A DNA stretch of 64,000 nucleotides from an uncultured Draconibacterium sp. (GTDB lineage Bacteria; Bacteroidota; Bacteroidia; Bacteroidales; Prolixibacteraceae). A program made the translations under genes and the position numbers. The stretch is from positions 1,922,001 through 1,986,000 of the forward strand of contig NZ_OY781981.1 of assembly GCF_963677565.1 (NCBI RefSeq). The letters are read 5' to 3'. The notes under the pieces were generated by a model. It did not search any database. It was not told the origin of the DNA and worked only from the letters and a program-made list of their open reading frames with translations. Shown here piece by piece: positions 41,649 to 49,457 of the stretch; the first letter of the stretch is position 1, and each line of letters starts with the position of its first letter.

Positions 41649-41741
41649 ATGGATAGAATCTTGAAAGATGAAGAATTAGAAATTTTTATGGATGAGGAAT
41701 GGATTATTTTGAAAAAAAATAATAGTAGGACTAATCTGTAA
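41649..41741 (+). CDS. Very short ORF (30 aa), possibly part of the same island
   Basis: MDRILKDEELEIFMDEEWI..., acidic, in the gap between the 49-residue ORF and the HEPN-like gene. Supported only by position and composition. May be noise. Confidence 0.2.
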   Translation: MDRILKDEELEIFMDEEWIILKKNNSRTNL

Positions 41742-41790
41742 ATAATACTGGGAAAAACAAATAGATTCTTCGTTGAAAAAATATTTTGAA

Positions 41791-42414
41791 ATGGAAAAAC
41801 TTCAAGATTCTCTTTTGATTCTAAATAAGATTGCTGGAGAAATGATGCTTCGGACTTTATCTATTTTAAAAGCTGAAGCCTTTGATGCTCACAGAATAAA
41901 TGAATTTGGCATTGATTTAGTTATTCTTCAATCCTTATTAGATAGAAATATCATTGATGCATGTTCTTATCTTGAAGAATATGAAAAGTATTTTGGAGTA
42001 AAGACAGAATTGTGTTATGAAGAAAAAATTAAACAAATTAAAAGAATAAATAAGCCGTTTATTAAAAGAATAAAGAAATGGAATAATTTACAGTCAGTGA
42101 GAAATAGTTTTATAGCTCATAATTTGAGAACCAATAAACACGAAATGGTTTTTAAAGGTAAGTTAGAATTTAATGCTCCGAGAAATCCATATGAAACTGA
42201 ACTTTTAAATCATTGTATACAATTTGTTCATGCAATTGTTGTTAAAGAATTTCAAGCCGAATTAGAGCAAGCTAAAAGCAATATCAAGTTTGAGGTTAAT
42301 CAATTTAATGCAATGTCTCATGAAGAATGTTGGGAAGAAATGGAGAAATTAGTTACTAAAGTAAATTCCATTATAAAGGAAGAAGGAAAAGCGTACAGCA
42401 TAAAAATTCCATAA
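41791..42414 (+). CDS. HEPN-like protein of unknown function (candidate toxin or defence protein)
   Basis: 207 residues from the ATG at 41791; a TTG at 41773 would add six residues. Almost entirely helical by composition, rich in Lys, Glu, Ile and Asn. Residues 104-110 read RNSFIAH, an Rx5H motif with Asn after Arg, within the Rx4-6H signature of HEPN ribonucleases, and the surrounding LQSVRNSFIAHN resembles AbiU2-like and DUF4145-type HEPN proteins. The gene is visibly AT-richer than its neighbours and has no synteny with them, signs of transfer. HEPN assignment is by motif only; a cognate MNT antitoxin is not seen. Might be a solo HEPN nuclease in phage defence. Confidence 0.6.
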   Translation: MEKLQDSLLILNKIAGEMMLRTLSILKAEAFDAHRINEFGIDLVILQSLLDRNIIDACSYLEEYEKYFGVKTELCYEEKIKQIKRINKPFIKRIKKWNNLQSVRNSFIAHNLRTNKHEMVFKGKLEFNAPRNPYETELLNHCIQFVHAIVVKEFQAELEQAKSNIKFEVNQFNAMSHEECWEEMEKLVTKVNSIIKEEGKAYSIKIP

Positions 42415-42640
42415 CGCTATAGAAGAGGAATAAAGACTTTTAAAAAGTGTGTAAGACTTAGAGACAAATTTCTAGTACTCTTTGTTTCGAAAAATGAACC
42501 ATGAGGTTGCACCATTATTCCACAAGGTTTCACTACGAAAAATCAACTGTTATTTAAGAACCCCGGTAATTCTTAACCATCAATGCATAACCTTTCATTA
42601 AACTTTGAACATTGAACTTTAAACTCTAAACTTTTAATTG

Positions 42641-42648
42641 TACTTTTG
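42641..42648 (+). promoter_or_regulatory. -7 box TACTTTTG upstream of valS
   Basis: Exact TAnnTTTG match followed by CACC, 31 bases before the valS ATG; TTG at 42612 is 26 bases away, too far for the consensus. Confidence 0.5.
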
Positions 42649-42678
42649 CACCTCAAATTTTTAGCTAGATATTTCAAG

Positions 42679-45315
42679 ATGAGTCAAATGGAAATTCCGA
42701 GCAAGTACAACCCGGCTGAGGTTGAAGATAAATGGTATAAATACTGGATGGATAACAAATATTTCCATTCAACACCAGACGAGCGTGAACCTTATACAAT
42801 AGTAATTCCGCCGCCAAATGTAACCGGTGTGTTGCACATGGGGCACATGCTTAACAATACCATTCAGGATATTCTGGTCCGCCGTGCGCGATTGACCGGT
42901 AAAAATGCCTGCTGGGTGCCGGGAACCGACCATGCATCGATTGCTACCGAAGCCAAAGTAGTGAACAAACTAAACGCTGAAGGAATTGACAAGTACGATC
43001 TTTCGCGTGACGAATTCTTGAAACATGCTTGGGAATGGACCGATAAACACGGTGGTATTATCCTGGAGCAGCTGAAAAAACTGGGTGCCTCTTGCGACTG
43101 GGATCGTACCGCTTTTACCATGGACGAAGCCCGCAGCGAATCGGTAATCAAAGTTTTTGTCGACTTGTTCAACAAAGGAATGATTTACCGCGGTGTGCGC
43201 ATGGTAAACTGGGATCCGGCAGCAAAAACTGCACTTTCTGATGAGGAAGTGATCTACAAAGAAATGCAGGGTAAACTCTACTACCTTAACTACAAAATTG
43301 ATGGCGAAGAAGGTTTCGTAACCATTGCAACAACTCGCCCCGAAACTATTTTAGGTGATACTGCTGTTTGTGTAAATCCAAACGACGAACGTTTTTCTCA
43401 CCTGAAAGGGAAACGCGTTTTGGTACCACTGATCAACCGTTCAATCCCGATTATAGAGGATGAATATGTGGATATGGAATTCGGTACCGGATGTTTGAAA
43501 ATTACACCTGCCCACGATATTAATGACTACGAAATTGGTCTGAAATATAACTTACCATCAATCGATATTTTTAACGACAACGGAACGCTGAATGAAAAGG
43601 CTGAGCTGTTTGTTGGCGAAGATCGTTTTGATGTTCGTGATAAAATTGTTCCTGAACTGGAGAATGCAGGAAATCTGGCAAAAGTAGAAGACTATACAAA
43701 TAAGGTTGGTTTCTCAGAAAGAACAGATGTAATCATCGAGCCAAAATTGTCGGCACAGTGGTTCCTGAAAATGGAAGAACTGGTAAAACCGGCTTTGGAA
43801 AATGTGATGAACGATACCATCAGTTTCCATCCTCCGAAATTTAAAAATACCTACAAACACTGGATGGGCAACATCAAAGACTGGTGTATTAGCCGCCAGT
43901 TGTGGTGGGGCCACCAAATTCCGGTGTATTATTTAGAGGACGGAAGTTTTGTTTGCGCAGAAACAGCTGAACAAGCTTTGGAACTGGCGAAAGAAAAATC
44001 TGGTAATGCCGACCTGACCATTGCCGACCTGAAACAGGATGAAGACGCATTGGATACATGGTTTTCGAGCTGGTTGTGGCCGATTTCGGTTTTCGATGGA
44101 ATTCGTGAGCCGGAGAACGAGGAAGTAAATTATTACTATCCAACTTCTGACCTGGTAACAGCACCCGATATTATTTTCTTCTGGGTGGCACGTATGATTA
44201 TTGCAGGTTACGAATACCGCGATGAACTACCTTATAAAAACGTATACTTTACCGGAATGGTGCGTGATGCACAACGCCGTAAAATGTCGAAATCGTTGGG
44301 TAACTCGCCCGATCCGCTGGATTTGATTGCAAAATACGGTGCCGATGGCGTTCGCGTAGGAATGTTGCTTTGTTCTCCTGCAGGTGGCGATTTGTTGTTC
44401 GACGAAGGACTGCCGCAACAGGGAGCCGGTTTCTCAACAAAAATTTGGAATGCTTTCCGCCTGGTGAAAAACTGGGAGGTTTCAAGTGAAATTGAACAAC
44501 CGGAACATTCAAAACTGGCCATAGAGTGGTTTAAAAACAAACTGGCGCAGGTGGTAGAGACTTTAAATATGCAGTTTGATGGTTTCCGTATTTCGGAAGC
44601 ATTAATGACCGTTTACACTACTGTTCGCGACGAATTCTCGGGTTGGTTGCTCGAAATGGTAAAACCGGCTTATCAGCAACCAATTGATGCGAAAACTTAT
44701 GCTGAAATCGTTGAACTGTTCGACCAGATGTTGCGCCTGATGCATCCTTTTATGCCGTTTATTACCGAGGAAATCTGGCAATTGCTTGACGACCGCAAGG
44801 AAGGTGAAAGTATAATGATCAGCCAGTTACCGGCAAATACCAGTTACGATGCTGAATTGCTTGCAGCTTTCGAAGATGTAAAAGAAGCGGTTTCCGGAAT
44901 TCGTAAAATACGTAAAGACAAAAATATTGCCTTTAAAGATGCTATCGATTTTTCGGTGCAAAAAGGCGACAAAGGTTTTGATGCCAAATTCAACAGTATT
45001 CTTATAAAACTGGGTAATCTTACCGAGTTGACTGCAGTCGACGAAGAAGTTAAAGGCGCAGCTTCATTCCGTGTAAAATCAACCAATTTCTATGTTCCGC
45101 TGGATGGATTTATCGATGTGGAAGAAGAGCTGAAAAAGCTGGAAGAAGAGCTGAAATACGCAAAAGGATTCCTGAATTCGGTAATGAAAAAACTGAGCAA
45201 CGAACGTTTCGTGAATAATGCACCCGAAGCGGTTGTTGCCAAAGAAAAAGCAAAACAAGCCGATGCCGAAGCCAATATTAAAGTATTGGAAGAACGCATT
45301 GCTTCGATGAAATAA
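42679..45315 (+). CDS. valS: Valine-tRNA ligase
   Basis: 878 residues from the ATG at 42679; an upstream TTG start is inside the promoter. The class I motifs are HMGH (53-56) in PPNVTGVLHMGH and KMSKS (535-539). The editing domain lies between them (TTRPETILGDTAV near 225-237). The C-terminal coiled-coil tail (about 805-878, EELKKLEEELKYAKGFL) is typical of ValRS and binds tRNA. Monocistronic, with a stable hairpin just downstream. Confidence 0.97.
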   Translation: MSQMEIPSKYNPAEVEDKWYKYWMDNKYFHSTPDEREPYTIVIPPPNVTGVLHMGHMLNNTIQDILVRRARLTGKNACWVPGTDHASIATEAKVVNKLNAEGIDKYDLSRDEFLKHAWEWTDKHGGIILEQLKKLGASCDWDRTAFTMDEARSESVIKVFVDLFNKGMIYRGVRMVNWDPAAKTALSDEEVIYKEMQGKLYYLNYKIDGEEGFVTIATTRPETILGDTAVCVNPNDERFSHLKGKRVLVPLINRSIPIIEDEYVDMEFGTGCLKITPAHDINDYEIGLKYNLPSIDIFNDNGTLNEKAELFVGEDRFDVRDKIVPELENAGNLAKVEDYTNKVGFSERTDVIIEPKLSAQWFLKMEELVKPALENVMNDTISFHPPKFKNTYKHWMGNIKDWCISRQLWWGHQIPVYYLEDGSFVCAETAEQALELAKEKSGNADLTIADLKQDEDALDTWFSSWLWPISVFDGIREPENEEVNYYYPTSDLVTAPDIIFFWVARMIIAGYEYRDELPYKNVYFTGMVRDAQRRKMSKSLGNSPDPLDLIAKYGADGVRVGMLLCSPAGGDLLFDEGLPQQGAGFSTKIWNAFRLVKNWEVSSEIEQPEHSKLAIEWFKNKLAQVVETLNMQFDGFRISEALMTVYTTVRDEFSGWLLEMVKPAYQQPIDAKTYAEIVELFDQMLRLMHPFMPFITEEIWQLLDDRKEGESIMISQLPANTSYDAELLAAFEDVKEAVSGIRKIRKDKNIAFKDAIDFSVQKGDKGFDAKFNSILIKLGNLTELTAVDEEVKGAASFRVKSTNFYVPLDGFIDVEEELKKLEEELKYAKGFLNSVMKKLSNERFVNNAPEAVVAKEKAKQADAEANIKVLEERIASMK

Positions 45316-45324
45316 ATCTGTTAA

Positions 45325-45347
45325 GCAGGTGATACCAAATCACCTGC
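45325..45347 (+). terminator. Hairpin after valS
   Basis: GCAGGTGAT (45325-45333) and ATCACCTGC (45339-45347), a perfect 9-base stem with a 5-base loop, 9 bases after the stop. The T-tract is weak, so this may be an incomplete terminator. Confidence 0.65.
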
Positions 45348-45428
45348 TCAATCCTTTTCAATTCCCCTTAACATCTGTTAAAAACCAGTTAAATAGTGTT
45401 ATCGTCAAAATGATTACATTCTTTTGCA

Positions 45429-45436
45429 TAGATTTG
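45429..45436 (+). promoter_or_regulatory. -7 box TAGATTTG before the gene at 45461
   Basis: Exact TAnnTTTG match 24 bases before the ATG at 45461. Confidence 0.45.
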
Positions 45437-45460
45437 CAATCAGAAAAGAATTAAGCATTT

Positions 45461-46207
45461 ATGTATAAATATTTACTCGCGTTAGTATTTGTTTTAGTTT
45501 GTATTTCAGCTTGGGCGCAGGATGAGGATTATCCGGTTGATCCGATGTTGATTGAACTGAAAGCCAGGATACTGAGTTCGGCCGACAGTTCAGCGGTTCC
45601 TTACGCCAACATTATAAACCATCGCACCCACAGTGGAACCATAACCAATGGCGAGGGGATTTTTACGCTTGAAATGCTGAATATCGACTCTCTGGAAATT
45701 ACCTCAGTGGGTTATAAACCATTTATATTGAAAGTGCCCTCGTATTACACCGGCTACGAAATGCTTACTTTTTATATGGAGCCTGTACTTTATAACGTAG
45801 GAGAGGTAACTGTTGAGGGAGAGGCTCAACAGCTGGATTATTTCGATCATGGAAATCCAACAGAACTTGACCCAACATTGAGAGGTGATGCCTTTAACGA
45901 AAAACCTCCGATTATCGCAGCATTGGTAAGCCCTTTTTCGTTCGCACAATATTATGGCAAACGCGAAAAACGCAAACGTAAAGTGCGCGAAGATATGGCC
46001 ATAATGAAAAACTGGGAAATGCATTCGAAAAACTACAACAAAGAAATGGTAATCAAACTTACAGGCTTGAATGAAGCTTATGCCGATACTTTTATGATGT
46101 GGTTTAACGGTCAGAATGTATTGCCTTATACAGCTACTGAATACCAGGTTCGTGAGTCAATTGTTCAGTATTATGAGCTTTTTAAGCTGGATTACGACTT
46201 GGAATAA
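45461..46207 (+). CDS. Exported protein with carboxypeptidase-regulatory-like domain
   Basis: 248 residues with a signal peptide ending AWAQ. The N-terminal half is a CarboxypepD_reg-like beta-sandwich: DSSAVPYANIINHRT, then GTITNGEGIFTLEM and SVGYKPFIL, the pattern also found at the start of TonB-dependent receptors. After residue 105 no barrel follows; the rest is soluble, with a basic KREKRKRKVRE stretch near 167-177 and a final QVRESIVQYYELFKLDYD. Similar orphan proteins are common in Bacteroidota. It might be a periplasmic accessory protein, function unknown. Confidence 0.8.
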   Translation: MYKYLLALVFVLVCISAWAQDEDYPVDPMLIELKARILSSADSSAVPYANIINHRTHSGTITNGEGIFTLEMLNIDSLEITSVGYKPFILKVPSYYTGYEMLTFYMEPVLYNVGEVTVEGEAQQLDYFDHGNPTELDPTLRGDAFNEKPPIIAALVSPFSFAQYYGKREKRKRKVREDMAIMKNWEMHSKNYNKEMVIKLTGLNEAYADTFMMWFNGQNVLPYTATEYQVRESIVQYYELFKLDYDLE

Positions 46208-46420
46208 TTGAACGAAATATTCGATAGTCGCTTAATGATTTGTTAATAAAATACAATCAGGTATTTTTATTTCATTCATTATTACTATTAAATAGAAAAT
46301 AAAAAGATATAAATATCTTTAATATGTAAGCAATAATTCATATTTACCTCTGATTTGATTATCTGTATTCTTAAATGTTGTACGATTATAAAACACAAGG
46401 TTCAAGGTCACATTCAAAAC

Positions 46421-46455
46421 ATGCTGTTCAGCATATGTATGGCCATTAAATGGCC
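46421..46455. promoter_or_regulatory. Two adjacent palindromes upstream of the exported peroxiredoxin
   Basis: ATGCTG-TT-CAGCAT (46421-46434) and GGCCATT-A-AATGGCC (46441-46455), both with perfect arms, sit 38-72 bases before the ATG at 46493. The first shares ATG-N8-CAT and the central TGTTCAGC with the palindrome at 36493-36510. Candidate operators for oxidative or redox control; proteins not identified. Confidence 0.5.
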
Positions 46456-46492
46456 GTAATTTGGTTTTGCAATCATTTAATATTCAAAAGTT

Positions 46493-47233
46493 ATGAAACG
46501 ATTAATGTTTACCTTAATGGCCATGATTCTGGCCCTGGGGGTCGCTGTAGCCGGCGATTACAAAATTCCCTTAATAGGATCAAAAGCTCCTAAATTCAGT
46601 GCAAACACAACACTTGGAAAGATTACATTCCCAAACGATTTTGGGAATAACTGGAAGGTTCTTTTTAGTCACCCAGCCGATTTTACCCCGGTTTGTTCAT
46701 CTGAACTGCTTGAGCTGGCACACTTACAAAAAGAGTTTAAAAAGCTTGGTGTTAAAGTGGCAGTTATTTCTACCGATAACGTAGAATTACACAAAATGTG
46801 GGAAGCTCATCTTGAAGAACTGGAATATAAAGACAGAGCTCCGGTTGATATTGAGTTTCCAATATTTGAAGACCCTGATGGAAAATCATCGCGTCTGTAT
46901 GGAATGCTGCATGAGCCTGTAAGTACAAACCGCGATATTCGTGGCGTATTTATCATCGACGACAAAAATATTGTTAGGGCTGTTAGTTTTAACCCGGTTG
47001 AAGTTGGACGTGATATGTCGGAATACGTAAGGATGGTTGAAGCGTTACAACTTTCGGATGCTGAGCATGTTTACACGCCGGCTAACTGGGAGAGTGGCGA
47101 CGATGTAATTGTCCCTCATTACCCATATACAAAAGCCGAACTGGCTGCTGATCCGGGTTTAAAAGATGATTACTACCAGGTAGGCGATAGAATGTGGTTT
47201 AAACGCATTGACGGCAATACGGTTGAGAAATAG
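46493..47233 (+). CDS. Exported 1-Cys-type peroxiredoxin (Prx6/AhpC-TSA)
   Basis: 246 residues. A signal peptide (to about residue 20) precedes a Prx6-like domain: peroxidatic Cys68 in DFTPVCSSEL, then the Arg in TNRDIRGVF. Cys68 is the only cysteine seen, so it is a 1-Cys enzyme that needs an external reductant. The long C-terminal dimer domain (about 190-246) is typical of Prx6. It would reduce peroxides in the periplasm. Cytoplasmic Prx6 homologues are common; the exported form is less usual. Two palindromes lie upstream and a double hairpin follows. Confidence 0.92.
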   Translation: MKRLMFTLMAMILALGVAVAGDYKIPLIGSKAPKFSANTTLGKITFPNDFGNNWKVLFSHPADFTPVCSSELLELAHLQKEFKKLGVKVAVISTDNVELHKMWEAHLEELEYKDRAPVDIEFPIFEDPDGKSSRLYGMLHEPVSTNRDIRGVFIIDDKNIVRAVSFNPVEVGRDMSEYVRMVEALQLSDAEHVYTPANWESGDDVIVPHYPYTKAELAADPGLKDDYYQVGDRMWFKRIDGNTVEK

Positions 47234-47276
47234 AAAGCGCAATTTTTCATAGAATAAGGTGTTAATATTTAAGCAC

Positions 47277-47341
47277 GAAAAAGGTATTTGCAATGCAGGT
47301 ACCTTTTTCTATAAAAAGAAAGCCTGGATTGTTCCAGGCTT
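47277..47341 (+). terminator. Two tandem hairpins after the peroxiredoxin gene
   Basis: GAAAAAGGTA (47277-47286) with TACCTTTTTC (47300-47309), then AAGCCTGGA (47320-47328) with TCCAGGCTT (47333-47341). The first ends in a T-run and resembles a terminator; the second has no T-tract. Confidence 0.7.
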
Positions 47342-47490
47342 CCCAATGAAAGGGTAAACTTTCATTTTTTTGCAATCAAATAATAAACACAGTTATAAAC
47401 CGGTTCACTACTGTAATTTTTTATAACAACGAAACAGTTGTTTTTGTTAAATTCTTTTTTGAAAAACTGTTTAAAGTCGAACTCAGATTA

Positions 47491-48147
47491 TTAATTTCCG
47501 ATCTCGCTTTTCAGCAATTTTACCTGGTTGTTTAGCTTGGTAATTTCCGCGTCTTTTTCTTTTAATTGATTTTGCAACTGTCCGGTTTCGGAACGTACAG
47601 TGTTAAGTTGGTCCTGAAGTTTTGATAGTTCAGTCTCGCCGCTTTCAATTTTATTATTAAGAACTTTGGCTTCTTCGTTAAGTTTATTAATGTCGAAATT
47701 CTTTTGATCGATAACCGAGTTTTTGGCAGTTACTTCGCTTTCAAGCGTACTTACCTGGTTTTGTAACGACTCAATAGTGACATCTTTGCTTTCCAATGCA
47801 TTGGTTAGTCGTTGTTTCTCAAAATCGAGGTTGAAACTGGTTTCCTGTAACGATTCCTGTTTTTTGTTCAGTTCATCCGATAGTGCAGCCATTTCCTTTT
47901 TCAAATCGGCAATGTCCTGTTCTTTCATGGCATTACTCTCCATCAGTTCATTTTTCATAGCTTCAAAATCGGCTATCAGCGCTTTAATACGTTCCGCCTT
48001 GGCATTGTTTTCGGCATCAAGTCTACGCGAAAGTTCTTCGGCTTTTAACCTGCCTGCCTCCATTTCAAGGTATTTCTTTTTCGAGACACACGAGGTTAGC
48101 CCGATTATAACAACGCTAATAACAAGAACAATATATTTTCTATTCAT
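47491..48147 (-). CDS. Coiled-coil lipoprotein of unknown function
   Basis: 218 residues from the ATG at 48147. The lipobox is GLTSC (Cys20). The rest is one long coiled coil (about 30-218) with heptads such as SLQNQVSTLESEVTAKNSV and LSKLQDQLNTVRSETGQLQNQL. Such proteins span the periplasm or bind the outer membrane; it resembles the coiled-coil part of some OmpA-type proteins but lacks the OmpA domain. Divergent from the gene at 48260 with 112 bases between starts. Confidence 0.85.
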   Translation of the reverse strand: MNRKYIVLVISVVIIGLTSCVSKKKYLEMEAGRLKAEELSRRLDAENNAKAERIKALIADFEAMKNELMESNAMKEQDIADLKKEMAALSDELNKKQESLQETSFNLDFEKQRLTNALESKDVTIESLQNQVSTLESEVTAKNSVIDQKNFDINKLNEEAKVLNNKIESGETELSKLQDQLNTVRSETGQLQNQLKEKDAEITKLNNQVKLLKSEIGN

Positions 48148-48169
48148 AACAATCTTTTTATGTTCAAAA

Positions 48170-48177
48170 CAAAGATA
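48170..48177 (-). promoter_or_regulatory. -7 box TATCTTTG of the coiled-coil lipoprotein
   Basis: Exact leftward match 22 bases before the ATG at 48147. Confidence 0.45.
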
Positions 48178-48259
48178 CACAATAATAATTGGGTATTATA
48201 ACGTTTTACTAAGCAGTAATTATATATATTTCTTACTTTTATTTTTTAATTCGATGGTC

Positions 48260-49381
48260 ATGAAGAAAACAATAATATTCATCTTAACGATTTTTGTAAC
48301 ACTGGCTGCTTTCGGGCAAAGCGGATCGAAAGTAGCGCATACAATTAAAGGTAAAGTAGTTGAAGCCGAAAGTAACCGTCCTGTGTCGTATACCAATATT
48401 GGTTTGGAAGGTACATTTTATGGAACGGCCAGTGATAGTGAAGGTAATTTTGAACTAAAAATTCCGGAAGACATGGTTGATAAGGCTATTTATTTTTCGG
48501 CAGTTGGATTTAAAAATCAGGAATTCCCGGTAAAAGATCTGTTTTCAAAAGAGTTTGCTGTTATTAAGTTACAGTCGCAATCGTATGGAGTTGGAGAGGT
48601 TGATATTGCCGCACAAAATATGGTGCTTATCCGTATCTTACGTATGGCATCTGAAAATATAAAGTACAATTACGGTTCCGGGCCGTTTAACATGCATTTT
48701 GCCTATTCAAAAGAAAAGATTATTGATGGACAGGTGCAAACACCTCAAATAGCCCAGGTACTGCTTTACGATGCTTCAGGTTATACGCATCCTTCGAAAG
48801 CTGATGCTTTTAAAGCCCGGAATTATACCATTACCAAAGAGCAAAGCGATGATGATTACCGCTTTTCAACGGCACAATTGAATCTGGATGATCTTTTGGC
48901 ATTTGATTGGGTGCGCTCGGCTTCAGGTGTATTAAATCCTGCCTTGCTGAATGATTATAAACTGGAGTTGGAGAGTCAGCCGGTTATCGATGGCAAAGAA
49001 TATTGGGTGATTACTTTTAGTCCTAAAATTCCTTCGTTGGTTACAACCGGTGATTACTATGCCGGTTCTTTAAAAGGAAAAATAACAGTGAATAAGGAAG
49101 ATTATTCAGTACTAAAAATTGAAGGCCAGGTGATAGCTGCGAAAAATAACAGGCAAGGCAAAGCTTTGGCAATAGGGCAAAGCAACAACGATTATTTTAC
49201 CGATGTGCTATACTCTTTTGAAGTGGATTACAAAGATCTACTCCTTAAACGTGTGGCTTTGGATAAAACGTATTCGTATAACGGCGAAAAAGTATCAGAA
49301 CAATCGGTGCTCGAAATGAATCGTGCTCATACCAACAATCTTACAGTTGTTGATTCCCGCGACTATTTTCCCGGAGAGTAA
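48260..49381 (+). CDS. Exported protein with carboxypeptidase-regulatory-like domain (DUF5686-like start, no barrel)
   Basis: 373 residues from the ATG at 48260; an ATG two codons before is equally possible. The signal peptide ends near FGQ. Residues about 30-115 are CarboxypepD_reg-like: KGKVVEAESNRPVSYTNIGL, then GTASDSEGNFELKI and SAVGFKNQEF. The rest includes GVGEVDIAAQNMVLIRILRMASENIKYNYGSG, like the start of DUF5686/PF18939 proteins, then a beta-rich region with DGKEYWVITFSPK. The TonB-receptor barrel is absent. Upstream open frame continues across the lipoprotein gene on the other strand and is not coding. It ends in a strong terminator. Confidence 0.82.
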   Translation: MKKTIIFILTIFVTLAAFGQSGSKVAHTIKGKVVEAESNRPVSYTNIGLEGTFYGTASDSEGNFELKIPEDMVDKAIYFSAVGFKNQEFPVKDLFSKEFAVIKLQSQSYGVGEVDIAAQNMVLIRILRMASENIKYNYGSGPFNMHFAYSKEKIIDGQVQTPQIAQVLLYDASGYTHPSKADAFKARNYTITKEQSDDDYRFSTAQLNLDDLLAFDWVRSASGVLNPALLNDYKLELESQPVIDGKEYWVITFSPKIPSLVTTGDYYAGSLKGKITVNKEDYSVLKIEGQVIAAKNNRQGKALAIGQSNNDYFTDVLYSFEVDYKDLLLKRVALDKTYSYNGEKVSEQSVLEMNRAHTNNLTVVDSRDYFPGE

Positions 49382-49402
49382 TTGAAATCGTATACAAAGA
49401 AA

Positions 49403-49436
49403 ACAGGGCTGCAATACACTGCAGCCCTGTTTTTTA
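49403..49436. terminator. Bidirectional terminator between 48260 gene and RND adaptor
   Basis: ACAGGGCTGCA (49403-49413) and TGCAGCCCTGT (49420-49430), a perfect 11-base stem, followed by TTTTTT. The A-rich left side can act leftward. Confidence 0.9.
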
Positions 49437-49457
49437 TTTTATAAATGGTTTGTTTAC

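Noticed and set aside
47723..48253. N-terminal extension of the gene at 48260
   Set aside because: The upstream open frame is the antisense of a coiled-coil lipoprotein gene, and a signal peptide starts at 48260.
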